This document shows positions 36,761-49,413 of a stretch of DNA of 64,000 nucleotides, piece after piece. The stretch lies in contig NC_026660.2 of assembly GCF_000004075.3 (NCBI RefSeq), positions 28,399,498-28,463,497 of the forward strand, in the 5' to 3' direction. How positions within the stretch are numbered: the first letter of the stretch is position 1; each line of letters opens with the position of its first letter. The notes under the pieces are model-generated. The model made no database searches. It worked only from the letters and a program-made list of their open reading frames with translations, and was not told the origin of the DNA. The stretch comes from Cucumis sativus. Taxonomy: Eukaryota > Streptophyta > Magnoliopsida > Cucurbitales > Cucurbitaceae. Position numbers and translations under genes: made by a program.

Positions 36761-38017
36761 TATCTACAAATATATATATAGGGATTGAATTTAGGATAGG
36801 AAGGCCCAAGCCCAACTATATTTCTCTAAGCCCATTCCTCGTCAACTTCATCGCCAACTCTATACTTTCCTTAATTAATTCATTCTCTTCTACATTCATG
36901 CAAGTCCAGCATCTGATTATAAAAAAGCAAATTAAAATCACTTTACTTTTTTTAATTTTTAAAATCACATTGAAGCATTTTTAATAATTCAAAAACTATG
37001 AAATTGCATTATTTAAAGGTGTAATATTAAAAATTAAATTAATTTTAAGTGATTTAAGGTGTGTTTTTGTATAAGAAAGAATTTAACTATTTCAAAATTA
37101 TTGGAAAACACAGTAGAGTAAAACTTTTCATTTACTTATTATATTTTGGTTTCCAATAGTTTTTCTTCAACATTTTTTTAGTAATCCACTACAAACGAGG
37201 AAAATTTTCGATCATAAATTATTAATAAAATTAATAAACAAAGTATATCATCTTCATAAATTCAATTCACGCATAAACGGAATTTGTTTCTTGTAGTTGT
37301 AGGCATGAAGTGACATGCAAAATTTCTAAAATCAACATTCAAAAATATCAATAAAATGAATGGATGCAACTAAGAAGAAAATAAGTTTTTTTTCTAAGCA
37401 TAAGAATAAGAGTGATGCAAATCTTCGTATTTGTTGCATTAATATGTTTTTCAAGTAACATCTCAATTTAAGAGAATCGATTGATATAGTATTTTAAAAT
37501 TGTTCCATCAAATTTGACATTTAATTTTTCTTCGGACGATTTCTTCACCAATTTTTTTGATATTTTCTTAAAATGTATCGTTTTAGTTCAAGTTTAAACT
37601 TTATAGTTTAAGAGGGACGGAGAATTTAGTTTTCTACTATTTTAGAAGTTGGAATTCAGTTACTTATCATTCAATGAAAGTATAGAAACTAAACTTAAAT
37701 TTACTCTATACCATACGTAACAAATTTATAATTAAACCATATAAATATAAACACAGGTACGTGTTGATGGCAAATGTTTGCAATATATTTTGGAACTTAT
37801 TCTGGGCTATGAGCCTTTGATATTGGTAAAGTATGAACAAAGATTCTTGCTTGCCGCCGAACGAAAAACACCCCCAAGTCTTTGCTTAACAAACAGACAA
37901 ATTAATTAAGTGGAAGGAGGGGAAAGCATATATATATATATATAATATTTATTTTTAATTTCCATCTTCATACCCCAAATTCCATCTCTCAAATTCCGAA
38001 CCCATCAAAATCCCATA
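36761..38017. other. Intergenic DNA upstream of the 38 kb gene
   Basis: AT-rich, no supported ORF. An (AT)n microsatellite at about 37928-37944 lies in the immediate promoter of the next gene, roughly 80 bp before its ATG. Confidence 0.5.
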
Positions 38018-39641
38018 ATGGCTTTCTCTTCGTTACAAAATTTCATTCGTATCCCTACCTCATTGATTTCAATCCCAAACTCCAAAAATCTCAACGCTGC
38101 TGCCTCTTTTCACACCACAATTAATAATAGCTACCTCCCTCCCCAGCTGCTCTCGACCAAGCGTCGTCGTCCAGCGGCCTCTTTGTGCATACAATGCCAT
38201 GGTGGTGGTTTTTTTTCAATGGACGATGATGACAGCAGTGATAATGAAGGCCCTCTCGAAACAATCAACAAAGTTTACAAAAGTATAAAGAAGAAAGACG
38301 TTGCTAAGTTGGCTAATGTAATAGCTGATCAACGTCCAGATATCGTGGATTCCATACCTTTTCTTCGAACCAGGCTGGTAAATTTTATTATTATTGAAGT
38401 TTTGGTGATTGAGTGTATTAAACATTAATAAATATATACATATGTGTTGTTGTTGTTGTTATGTTGGTCAGAAAATGAGGAAGCTGGCGTCTCATATCAT
38501 AAAGGGATTACAAGAGAACCTTGTGTTTTCAATCCAACCAACAACAAAAGATGGATCAATGGTGGGCATTATATGGAAAGTAGGTACATATTCTAAAACT
38601 AAAACCCACACCTTCAATTTGTTTTCTTTTTCTAATTGACACCAAATTCTTTTAGTGCTTAAAGAGTAACCCACTTGTGCCTTTAATTTATAACTATTTT
38701 CATATTATCCTACTTTGAAACATGAGTTCATGTAGCACACAATAAATGAAAAACCTGCCAAGAATTCGAATTCGTCTTACTACTTAAGTATATGGACAAA
38801 TTTTCCTTTTACCACATGCAAAAAGTCATATTTTGATATATATGGGTAGATAGTAGTAGTTTCATTTTTAGGCTATATTATGAAATTGACGATGATTTTT
38901 TCTCGGTCTCTTATTATTGTTTTTTACTATCATTTATCAATCTAATTTTCTAAGGTTGGTTTGATTTTATGAACGGATGTTTTTTTTTTTGTAAATTTAA
39001 TTATTAACAAATATAGTTACAAAACAAAACCTAAATGATCCATCGTTGATGACAATGGTAGGTTGGAACAAACCGCTAATAAAAATTAAAGAAGGAATCA
39101 CTATCCATTTTCACCATAGCTATGTTGGAATGTTATTGATTGGGTATGTATTCAACCAAAAAATATATATTATTTTTTAAAAAAAACGTATCTTCTCCTA
39201 TTATATATCTTCCTTCAAGTTCATTATTCTCAACATTTTTTCTTTTAAATTTGAATTGGGTTTAGAAACTTGAAGACGCTATTGGATCCTCTTCTTCAAC
39301 TCATGCCAACGAAAATGGTAAGTGGAATTCTAAAAAGTTGATATTCCATTATTAATTGATCCATTCTTATCGTTGTCAAACTACTAAATAAATTGAAAAC
39401 AATTATAATAACTTTTCATTTTTGTGAATATCACACATCTAACCTTAGCTACTACCATTATATATATAATTGGTGAGGTAATGAATTATGGAATTACAAA
39501 TAATAATGTTGATGGATCATTTTTGGACAGATGAAATGGAACGAGGAGCCAAAGTCAAAAACGAGAAGAGTTGTATCTTTGTGTTTGAGTTTATTCCTAC
39601 TCTTCGTCTCTCTTTTCTCTCTTCAATTTTCTATTCGTTAA
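38018..39641 (+). CDS. Plastid-targeted protein with possible NTF2/SnoaL-like core
   Basis: Encodes 238 residues in five exons: 38018-38377, 38472-38583, 39062-39143, 39266-39317, 39531-39641. The first 60 residues or so are rich in Ser, Thr, Asn and Arg with few acids, and end near CIQCHGGG; this looks like a chloroplast transit peptide. An acidic patch follows (MDDDDSSDNEGP). The core, about residues 80-200, begins with a helix (TINKVYKSIKKKD) and continues with paired strands (LVFSIQP, MVGIIWKVGW, GITIHFHH), the order seen in NTF2-like domains. The C-terminus is strongly hydrophobic (about residues 215-235) and may be a membrane anchor. I do not recognise the gene. Every splice junction keeps the frame and matches consensus, so the model is good while the function is open. 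Confidence 0.78.
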
Positions 39642-40697
39642 TTTTTGGATTACAATAATAAAATTTATTAATTATTATTAACGTGTGAATATCAATTTTA
39701 TCCATCTATCTATATTATTATCGAGAGCTTAATTAGGTTATTTATGGTATATGTAAAAGTATAATAATGGATGTTTAGGTTTGTAGTAATTTATTATATA
39801 TAGTTGTTTTCAAAATAATTGTAAGCCCTCCATTTCTCTCTATCTATCTCCTTCTTCTCTCTCTAAAGCTTATGAAAATGGAAAATCCATCCTCTACTAC
39901 TAATTCTCTTCTTCCTTCTCCTCGTTGCCTTGGATATCCTATATCTATTCATTTTAAAATGTACATAACTAACAAATAATTATTCCTTCATTTAATTTTC
40001 TTATGCATTTATAATTTATTGAGTAAAGAATCCAACCATGATAATGGATGAGTGTTTTATTGAACGAACCATGTTCGGTATTTCAAATACAATTACTATC
40101 TTACTTTTTCAACAACGTTTTTCGAGTTAACTAATAAAGAGACTAATAGGTATATTTACCAACCATACAACTAACTATATTTATTCACTAATTATTAGTT
40201 TGAGTACAAAATATTATGAACTTTAATTATATTAAAAAGTTAGATAATTATTATTTTGAAATATCACATGATGTTTAATTTATAAATACATTTTCTTTTG
40301 TTTTTAAATAGTTAATCAAACGAACATGAACATTTACCTAAACATGTTTAAGAATGATTTTGAATAATCGTTTACTATATAAGTCAGAAACAAACGCAAA
40401 CATGTTATTATAATTGTTCATTAACTCTAAAAGTTATCAAAATTGTTTGTTTTAATAAATTAAGATAAATAAGAAAATAGAATTAATGAATGATTTGAAG
40501 ATGATAGGAAGAGGGATAGAAATTAGGGTGTGACGAAGCTTACTCTCTTTATATTTTCATTAGTTTGTTACCATAAAGTTATCCCTTTGAATACCCAAAA
40601 CTAAACCCTGAGGCCAACGCTAACGTCTCTTCTCCGACTCTGACCATCACCTTTGAAAGCGGAGGCCGTGGTTTTTCGGCCGGGAGATGCAAAAACA
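39642..40697. other. Intergenic and 5' leader DNA
   Basis: AT-rich to about 40500. Next to the following gene a GC-richer leader begins, with an upstream ORF at its end (40687-40713). No other feature is seen. Confidence 0.5.
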
Positions 40698-40713
40698 ATG
40701 CTTCAGGCTCTAA
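40687..40713 (+). promoter_or_regulatory. Overlapping upstream ORF
   Basis: An eight-residue ORF starts 11 bases before the main ATG, in a different frame, and stops 16 bases into the main ORF. The main ATG sits in ACAATGC and the upstream one in GAGATGC; both are moderate. Such an arrangement can reduce translation from the main start. Confidence 0.5.
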
Positions 40714-42503
40714 ATCTAAGACCCCCACCTCCCATTCTCGCCCTATCCTTCTCAGTTTCCGATGACCCAACTTGTTCCCCCCTCCCATTACGTCGCCCTC
40801 GTAATCCAATGCACAATTGGGCGCTTTTGCAGTCCAAGCTCAAGTGCAACGGCAGATTCTCATGCCTTTTCTCCGACAATCGAAAAGAGGTGCTGTGTGT
40901 TTCTTCTCTTTATTTGTTTCAACCTTCAACTGATTACAATTTGTAGCTTCTTCTTTTTCCTGTTCTGTTCGTTTTCAATAACCTAGTTAATTTTCTGAGA
41001 TTGATATATCCAGTCCGATTTTCTCTACTTTTTCGAGGAAAGATAAATGCGTGGCCAAACTTTATGCAAGGGATTTGCGTTCTGTGGCTTACTTTTTGGG
41101 GGAAATTTTGAGAACATATGGAAGGAACACTGAGGTTGGGTAAATACTTCAAAGCTAGGATGGGAGATAGGATGATTTGGAGTTGGAACTTAATACCCAT
41201 AACAAGCTTCAAATGGATGGAATGGGATATCTTTGTTTGGTATTGCTAGCTATAGCTATTTGTAGATTTATTAGAAAATTTTAGTGGATATTAATCTTCC
41301 TATACTTGAATTCTTTAACTTAGGAAGCCACTAATTTGCGCTTTCGTATGAAGAAATGTGGAAGCTGGTCTGCATGCACTCTTGTTTTTAGTACAATAGG
41401 CCGTGAAGTCATTGAGTTATGTTCACTTTAGCGATTGCGTGTACTCTGTTGATGCTGCCTTCAACTGTATCTGTCCGCTTTGGCTTTTACTAAATTTGGT
41501 CCTAAGAGGAAAAAAAGGGTCAATAAATCAAGTAGACTGGCTGCTGAAAAACTGAAGTATGAATTGTTCTAATCCTGTTTGAGAGAGGACTCAACTTGTT
41601 TCTATCTTTTTCAATTATTTTAAGGAAGCATCCTTCTATCCTGTATTTTTTTGTCCATGAGAATTATAAATGATCAACATTTATTCTTGGTAGCTGTAGT
41701 TGCCCAGTTACATAATTTTCCTTTCCCCAGGGCAGTGCCACTGTTGTTAGATATGCACATCCATCCCTTCACTTAACTCTCAAAAGAAGGAAAAGAAAAA
41801 AAAGAACAACAATGAGAATTGACTTTATGTTGTTATTTAACTTTCTGGATCCAATGTGCACCATATACAGACATGCAGTGCATTCTTCTTCATTATCGGG
41901 CCCAACAAAGTGTTTTTAGGAAATCTTGCTTAAATTTGCCTTCTCTCTTTGTTGACATCAGGAACAAGCAAGGAAGGCATTAGAAAGTGCACTTGGGGGA
42001 AAGAAAAATGAATTTGAGAAATGGAATAATGAAATAAAGAAAAGAGAGGAGGTTGGCGGTGGCAGTGGCAGTGGTGGAGGACGAGGAGGTTGGTTTGGAT
42101 CAGGCGGATGGTTTGGTTGGTCAGATGACCAATTCTGGCCAGAAGCACAACAGACCAGTCTTGCTGTTCTTGGTATAATTGTGATGGTAAGTATTTTCCT
42201 TTATAATCCATCGTAGATTCAGGTTATAACTATTTTAGAATGCAATCTAACTAACTAATCTCTCATTTCACTGGTGCAAATTTTGAATAAAAGTATCTCC
42301 TAGTTGCAAAGGGTGAACTGTTGCTTGCTGTTGTTTTCAACCCACTGCTTTATGCTTTGCGCGGAACAAGAAATGGATTGACTTTTGTAACTTCAAAAAT
42401 TTTGAGAAAGTCCTCTGCTAGTAATTATGCTGAGGTTGAGATGATTTCAAACAAAGATGTCTCTGCCAAAGATAGAGTTGCAAGGAAATGGGGGAGCGAT
42501 TGA
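40698..42503 (+). CDS. Small plastid-type membrane protein, unknown function
   Basis: Encodes 208 residues in three exons: 40698-40889, 41962-42186, 42294-42503. Residues 1-64 (MLQALNLRPPPPILALSFS onward) are Ser/Pro/Arg-rich and fit a chloroplast transit peptide. Residues 65-95 form a charged helix (EQARKALESALGGKKNEFEKW), then comes a Gly/Trp/Phe-rich stretch with two GGWFG units. A hydrophobic helix spans about residues 130-160 (TSLAVLGIIVMYLLVAKGEL onward), split across intron 2. The tail is basic and ends VARKWGSD. I cannot name the family. The upstream TTG in the same frame at 40653 is not needed, and a TGA lies just before it. Both introns are in phase 0. Confidence 0.82.
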
Positions 42504-44043
42504 TCTTTTTGACCTTCAAATAGGTTGCTATGTAATTTTTTGGAAAATGTTTGGCGTCTAGAAATAGTTCTTTTTTTTTTTTATGTGGATTACTTTATTT
42601 CATGTTAAAGAATAGTTTCCTTTCAAACCAGATGCTTGAGTTTGTTCCCTTCACCAAAAATCACCCCAAAAGTGAAATATATTGGATTGTATAATTACTC
42701 TTCAAACTTTGTTATATCTAATCTGACATTTATTTTCATAAACCTACAGTGTTAGTTTAGTTGTTTACAGATAATAAACATAACTCTTGTACATTATACT
42801 TCCCTTGACCTACTTTTTTGAAGTACAAGAATTAGAAAAGTAATTATTATTCTCTCTTTCTTCAAATATCATCCGTTTTATCCCTCTGAAAAAGAAAAGT
42901 ACAAGGGAATAAAAACTACGATGGTCGGTTCATAATCATACCAGACTCACAATTCATTCCTTTTGTAGCAAGAAATCACAGTGTCTGAATTTGTTATTAA
43001 TGAAAGCTGTTACTTTTCCCCCCAAATATTAGATGATCAGAAAATAAATAAATTGAAGATTTACTATTAACAAACCCTTTGGAAGGATACATACAAAATA
43101 AAAATTGTCCTGTGGAATTTCTCAAATAATAAATTAATAGAAAAACTTCAACTCTACCTCTGTTTAGGTGATTGACTAAGTTTAAACGAATTTGAACGAA
43201 GTGTTGCAACATAATACCTCCTCCAGTGGATGGGTTTTTTTAAGAAGAAATGTTAAAACTTGACAACAAAATAAAAATCCGAAAGTGAAATATTATACAA
43301 AAAATAAAATCAATCAAACAAAATTAAAGATCCAGCTAAGCATGGAATTGAGTAATCACTTTCAAGCATTTAAAATGGTTGAAATAGAAAATAATAATAA
43401 TAATAATAAGTTGGAGCAGACAAACACAGAAGTTATAAGGAACATGAAGATTGTAGGCGGTAGGGCAGCTAACAATCTGCATTATAACCAATGATTTGCA
43501 AGAATCTTCTCCGCAAGAACAGGTCAAATGCTCATCTCTATTCCATTCATTCCATTTCTTTACCTACTCTGTTTCCTCTCATTTCTTCTTCTTCTTCTTC
43601 TTCTTCTTCGATTAGCTGAATTTGGAGAGACGAAACCCCCTGGAATCTTGGAGCTGTAAGTGACCTGCACGATCTCTCATATTTGTATTTGTTATTTTTA
43701 GCATTACCATACGACCATTTCTCTTCACGTTTCATTCATTCATTCATTTCTTCTTTTCCTTTTCCTTTCTAATTTCCAAGGCTTATCCTTTTGTGGGTTT
43801 CTTTCAATTTTCATTCCTTTACCAATACTTTCGGAAATTCGTATAAAAGCTCCTCATTTTTTTTCTTATTGGGTTCTCTTTTGATTTTGTTTGTTTCTTT
43901 TGGCTGGACCCCCTTGCTCTTTGACTTCTCTCTGCCTATTTTCCTCACCTCCTCTGTTTTCCTCTTCCTTTTGGTGGGCAGAGTTCATTCTTTTGTCTAC
44001 CATTTGTGGATGGTCTTTTGACTTGGTGGGAATTTTAAGAGAA
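42504..44043. other. Intergenic DNA and RhoGDI 5' leader with intron
   Basis: The 5' leader of the RhoGDI gene probably begins near 43550. It contains a (CTT)n repeat (about 43584-43609). A likely leader intron runs from 43656 (GAGCT|GTAAGTG) to 43981 (GGTGGGCAG). A three-codon upstream ORF (ATGGTCTTTTGA) lies near 44008. Frames between 42997 and 43527 are not supported. Confidence 0.5.
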
Positions 44044-45190
44044 ATGGGTCTTGACAACAATGAAGATGGAAACGGTTCTCTTGAGATTAAGAAAATAGGT
44101 GGAGTTGAAGAAGAGAAGGGAGACGAAAGTGTTGGGTTGAGTATAAAAATGAGTGAGACTTCTATTTGTGCAGCAGAGGATGATGAAGATGAAGAAGGAA
44201 GGAAGATTGAGTTGGGTCCTCAATGTACATTGAAAGCACAACTTGAGAAAGATAAGGTTTCCATTTCTTTTTCATTCTCCTTTTTTGGGTTTGAGCAAAC
44301 TTTTGGTCTTTGTTTGGTTTTGATCATGCTCCATTTGTAATGCTTCCAAAATGGGTTCTTTTAGGATGATGAAAGCTTGAGAAGGTGGAAGGAACAGCTT
44401 CTAGGAAGTGTGGATATTTCAGCTGTTGGAGGTAATTCTTTGAAGTTGTTATTTCAATTATAAGACAGATTTCGTTTAAATAGTTTAAGAAGTGAAGAAA
44501 GTATTGAGAGAATTGTGTTTCATTTGTTTGTTTTGATGGGTGAAAAAAAAAGCAGAAACTTTAGAACCAGAAGTAAAGATTCTGAGCTTAGCGATTAGAA
44601 CTCCAGGAAGGGCAGACATTGTTCTACAAGTTCCTGAGAAAGGGAATCCAAAAGGGCTATGGTTTACATTGAAAGAAGGTAGCCGTTACAACTTGATCTT
44701 CACTTTCAAAGTCAGCAATAACATTGTTGCAGGTCTCAAATATGCCAACACAGTATGGAAAACTGGTGTTAAAGGTGACTTTCTTTCTCTTTTTATTCTC
44801 TTATGAACTAAATATTTACAAAGACTCAGCCTTTTTTGTTTGTTTGGTCTTTGAAATTTATATATATATAAAAAAAAAACAGTGGATAGTTCAAAAGAAA
44901 TGCTGGGAACTTTTAGTCCTCAGGAAGAACCTTACACTCACGAAATGCCTGAAGATACAACCCCATCTGGGATCTTTGCTCGAGGATCATATTCAGCAAG
45001 AACTAAGGTAATTTAGAGTTTGATTTCATTATGAAGATTTAAACTTCAATGTTTCAATTTAAAAAATGGATGAGAAAAGTTGTGGGTTTTTGTGTTTGTT
45101 TGTTGGTTGTAGTTTGTTGATGATGATGACAAGTGCTACCTGGAATTCAACTACACATTTGATATAAGGAAAGATTGGCAATCATCTTAA
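44044..45190 (+). CDS. Rho GDP-dissociation inhibitor (RhoGDI)
   Basis: Encodes 233 residues in five exons: 44044-44256, 44365-44431, 44556-44774, 44883-45007, 45113-45190. RhoGDIs bind prenylated ROP/Rho GTPases in the cytosol, hold them in the GDP form and remove them from membranes. The N-terminal 55 residues or so are acidic and disordered (CAAEDDEDEEGRKIELGP). The regulatory arm (DDESLRRWKEQLLGSVD) follows, then the immunoglobulin-like fold that takes the prenyl group, with VKILSLAIRTPGRADIVL, LKEGSRYNLIFTFKVSNNIV and the usual YTHEMPEDTTPSGIFARGSY. The end YTFDIRKDW is standard. AtGDI1 (SCN1) has about 240 residues. All conserved blocks are present. Confidence 0.96.
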
Positions 45191-46121
45191 AGAGAAGAAA
45201 AGAAAAAAAAAAAAACATCAGGAATCTCTGTTAAATGATTTGGATTTGCATTTGATCAAATATATGTCCTCTCTTTTGAAGCTCATTCATAAACTTGGTT
45301 TTGGATGTCCATGTACTCTTATCTCTTTCTTTTAACTCTTGATTCTTTCATGTACTTGCATGAGACTGATTGCCTCAACTCAAATATGCAAATGCATGTT
45401 ATTGATGAAATTCATTCGGAGCTGTGTTGTTCATGAAAAATGCTCAATTATATCTTCTTTCAGAGGCAGTTAGGAATGGAAAGGTTTGTATAATCAAACG
45501 TAATGAGCAGAATTATATATCCAGCGATGTTTGATTGGTCAAAAGTAATCTCTTACACAGCTAAGCTTTTAACAAGTCCGAGAAACATAATCTAAAAGGG
45601 AAGAAAGAAAGACAGTAATTTTTTTCTCTCTTTCATTAAGTTTCTTTTAAAGAACAGTACAAAATATTCTTCGTTTGTTAATATTTTTTTTCAAAACCAA
45701 GTCTTTTAGAATTTGTGGTTGTTTTATCTATTTCTTAAAATTTGTTTTTAAATTCTTTGTTTATTAAAACAAAAACCATATATATTTTGGTAACTGATTT
45801 TGTTTTATGATTTTGAAAAACAATATGTATATTTGAAATCTTCAGTTTTACTTCACAATTTTGAAAACAAATTTTATGTTTAAAAAAGAAATGAAGTACT
45901 AAACACAGATGTCTTAAAGAAGATTAATTTATAAAAACAAAAAATAGAGAATAAATTAGTAATTTAAAAAATAGACGACTCCGGAGACTGCACTTTGAAG
46001 AACGAAACGGAGGCAGTGATATTCATTCAACCATCATGATCAAGTTGTTTACCGCTTGCTACAGCCTCTATACAGATTTTATTACAAGAAAAGAAAAAAG
46101 AAATCTAAACATTCAGGAGAT
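45191..46121. other. Convergent intergenic region between RhoGDI and FAH
   Basis: Holds the two 3' UTRs and AT-rich DNA. No ORF or repeat of note. Confidence 0.5.
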
Positions 46122-49100
46122 TTAAGATTTGTAATTAATCAAATCTTTTTCTTCAGCTGACGGTAAAATCTTTCCGGCGCATGTCCCAAACCCAACAGTG
46201 TAACCATCTCCCTGAAATAAATTTGAAATTCAAACCTTATCACAACAAATCACAGCAAAACTTTGATATAGAAAAGTAATGGGAGAAAAAATAATCACCT
46301 CGCATTGACCAGTGAAGACAACTTCATCTCCATCTTCAAGAAATTTACGATGTAACCCATTTGCTAACTCCAATGGTTTTTCTCCATTCCATGTTAATTC
46401 CAGCAAGCACCCAAGAGATTCTGGTTCCTGTGACCAAATCAAAAGATTATGAGACCATTTTTAACAAACAAACACGCACAGATTTTGGAAAAAAAAAAGG
46501 AGTAGAAAGTCATACAGGTCCACTTATGGTGCCAGTGCCCAAGAGATCACCTGGCTGCAAGTTGCAGCCATTGACGGTATGGTGTGCAAGCTGTTGAGGC
46601 AGCGTCCAATATCTACACGTTGTTTTGGGAGGAGGTAAGGTATGACCATGACTTAGGATTTATAAATATAACATTACAAGAGTTGAAGTGCCTCCTTACA
46701 AATGCTTAAAATTACTTTTTGACACTATATGTGCATCGCTTTCGCCAGCAGGTCGAATTCGAACCTGTCAATAGGCACATATATTTATTACTATCTCAAC
46801 CAACAAACTAAACTCTGATGCAAAGAGCATGATAAATTTTGCAAGAGACAAACAAACTACTGACTTTTGTTGAGGTATTAATCAATAGATGTAGCAAGAG
46901 AACAAACGATGGGTCATAATGCTAAAATTGAATGAATTAAGTACCTCCAGTGAGATGTCATAGTTCTTGGATTCCTTTTCGGTAAGATATGGCAATGGAG
47001 CTGGGTCCTATGACAAAAGGCACAAATCATATAACTCAATTTGAAAGAGAAGAAAAAACAAATAATATGGACTGGTCATACCTGCTTTGGAGCATCACAT
47101 TTGAAAGGCTCTAAGGCTTCTAGTGTAACAATCCATGGGGATATAGTAGTCCCTAAAATCGTTTATAGAGTTGATTATTCTAACAGAAATAATGAAAACT
47201 ATATTCTCTAACCAGTAAATGCAATGGTAAGTTCTCCATTAAGCAGTTAAGCTCCTAGAACTAAAAATGAGAATTAAAAATGAAAATGTTTGTACTTACC
47301 AAAACTCTTCCCAAGAAAGGGTCCTAGAGGAACATATTCCCATGCCTGAATGTCTCTAGCTGTGAAAAGACAAGGTATCAGGATATTGACCAAGCAAGCA
47401 AGCATAACTTTAAGAACTAGCAAAGCAAAAAGTATTCTTAGTAAATTTAAAGAATTTCTTACCACTCCAATCATTCATCAGCACCAGGCCAAAAATATGA
47501 TCTTCTGCTTCATTTATGTCTACAGGCTTTCCCAACAGATTTCCAGTACCAACAACAGCAGCCTGTAAGCAACATTAACAAATCAAAATTGAACCTATAA
47601 AGAAGTAGAACATAACATGATCTATGACAATACCAAAATATTATTAAAACTCTGCATGCACATCTGAGTTTAGGATTATAACCATTTCCAGTTCAAAATC
47701 CAACTTAGCAGAAGGGCCAAAAGGTGGTGGAGAATCTCCGACTGGTCTACTCTGGCCTCTGGAGAAGGTAAAAATACATGAGAAAAATCCAAAGATAACA
47801 ATCAGATACTATAAGAATGAATCCATTATCCATGCTAGAAAGAACGGGGGTGTAGTATTATATCAGCAGTAACCAAGGGGGTTCGAAAGCCTGATAAACA
47901 TAGAAAGAAATGGTGCAAGAACAAATCCTGACAACAAGATAAAAAGCCTATTTACAATCCAAGTTCTTTTTATCTAAAAAGAAATATGATTGACGTATTT
48001 AGACACACGAGGCACTAATTAAATATAAACTAAATGAAAGGAATGACACCCAAGTGCATTATATTTCATCCTCAGTCAAGTTTTGAGAGGTTACCAAAAG
48101 ATTAGCATACACTTTTATCTCGTTCAATCTCACTTTACTATTACTCTACACTGAAACTAAAAAACTAAACATAAAAGAAGAGAAAAACCCATACCGGGGT
48201 CGAACAATTTCTGTCCCGGAGATGACAATAGATGATGCACGTCCATGATATGCAATTGGAAGGTGGAACCTATATGTTTAAACTTAGGACTATCAATCTT
48301 AAAAAGAAAAGAAACGAAGATTTAATTTAATTCACATTCAGTATCCACAAACCAGTTGGGAACAATCGGGTCCACAGGGCCACGGAAAATAGTTCCACAA
48401 TTTTTTGCATGATGCATAGACGAAAAAAAGTCCGTGTAGTCGTGAATGGCCACGGGAAGAACCATGTTTACTTGTTTCTGAAAAATGCAAACATCTTATA
48501 AGAAGAGATTTGGAGGGAAGTTGAATATTCTAAATTTTGCATATTATTACCAATGGAATAAGTGACTTCAACCTTAAAGCTTCGTTGTCACGCAAGGTTG
48601 GTTCAGTGGCTGCACCAAAAAGAAAAACAGTTCTTTCCATTGGTGATTGGTACACATGGAAATTGAAGAAATAATAACCACGCCAACAATTAAATACGTT
48701 ATCCTCCCAATACTAATGTAATCTTTGGATAATTTTTCCTCGTTGCATTCAAGAACTAAATTGAAGAAGTAATAGTAAAGTAAACATACACGATAACAGT
48801 TTTTGAAGCGTTGCACGAGCTTCCTTCCAAGCAGGCCGTCCCAGAGACAGAAACTTGTTCAGATTAGGCTACACCAAGAAGTAAGAAGATTAGGGCCTCT
48901 TGATTGCCAATTTTTCCATAAGAAACAAAGAAAATAAAACAATGACGCCATGAAAATTCCCACCAATTGGCATTCAAGAAATAATCGAACACACGCATTT
49001 ACAACAACACGGGTAATTTAAGATACACAATTACGCGCAACAAGGGCTACAGTGAGCTTATTACTTGGTCAGTTGAGCAATCAATTTCCATCAAACGTCA

Positions 49101-49413
49101 TTTCAAGTAATAATAAAAACTACAGATTGGAGTCTGGGTCTCACCGGCGGGGGGTAAATGACGCAATTGAAAAACTGCTATGAAATAGTTGACGTTGAAG
49201 CTGACATACCTGGTTAAAGCAATCGGAGTTCTTGAGGAGAGGACCGTCGAAGAGGCCAGCGGAGGCGATCTCAGAGAGGTCCAACACGTACTCGCCGATA
49301 GCGACACCAGGGCGGGGAGGCAAATCAGGAGCAGTCCGGAATACTCCGTAAGGGAGATTCTGAATGGGGAAGTGAGAGTCTGGTTGAACTTCGATAAAGG
49401 ACTTGAGATCCAT
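46122..49413 (-). CDS. FAH: Fumarylacetoacetase (fumarylacetoacetate hydrolase)
   Basis: Encodes 430 residues in 14 exons (minus, in order): 49413-49210, 48868-48790, 48609-48551, 48477-48353, 48269-48195, 47758-47683, 47562-47463, 47359-47300, 47152-47082, 47007-46945, 46764-46700, 46612-46516, 46427-46299, 46211-46122. It splits fumarylacetoacetate into fumarate and acetoacetate, the last step of tyrosine breakdown. In Arabidopsis its loss (sscd1) causes cell death under short days. Active-site residues can be matched to the mammalian enzyme: Asp130 and His137 in [10 protein letters not shown], Glu203 and Glu205 in LDFELEM, Asp237 in MNDWSARD and Lys257 in GPFLGKSF. The true start is ATG 49413; the frame opens two codons earlier on TTG. 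AtFAH has about 421 residues. The gene is divergent from CDS and convergent with RhoGDI. Confidence 0.96.
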
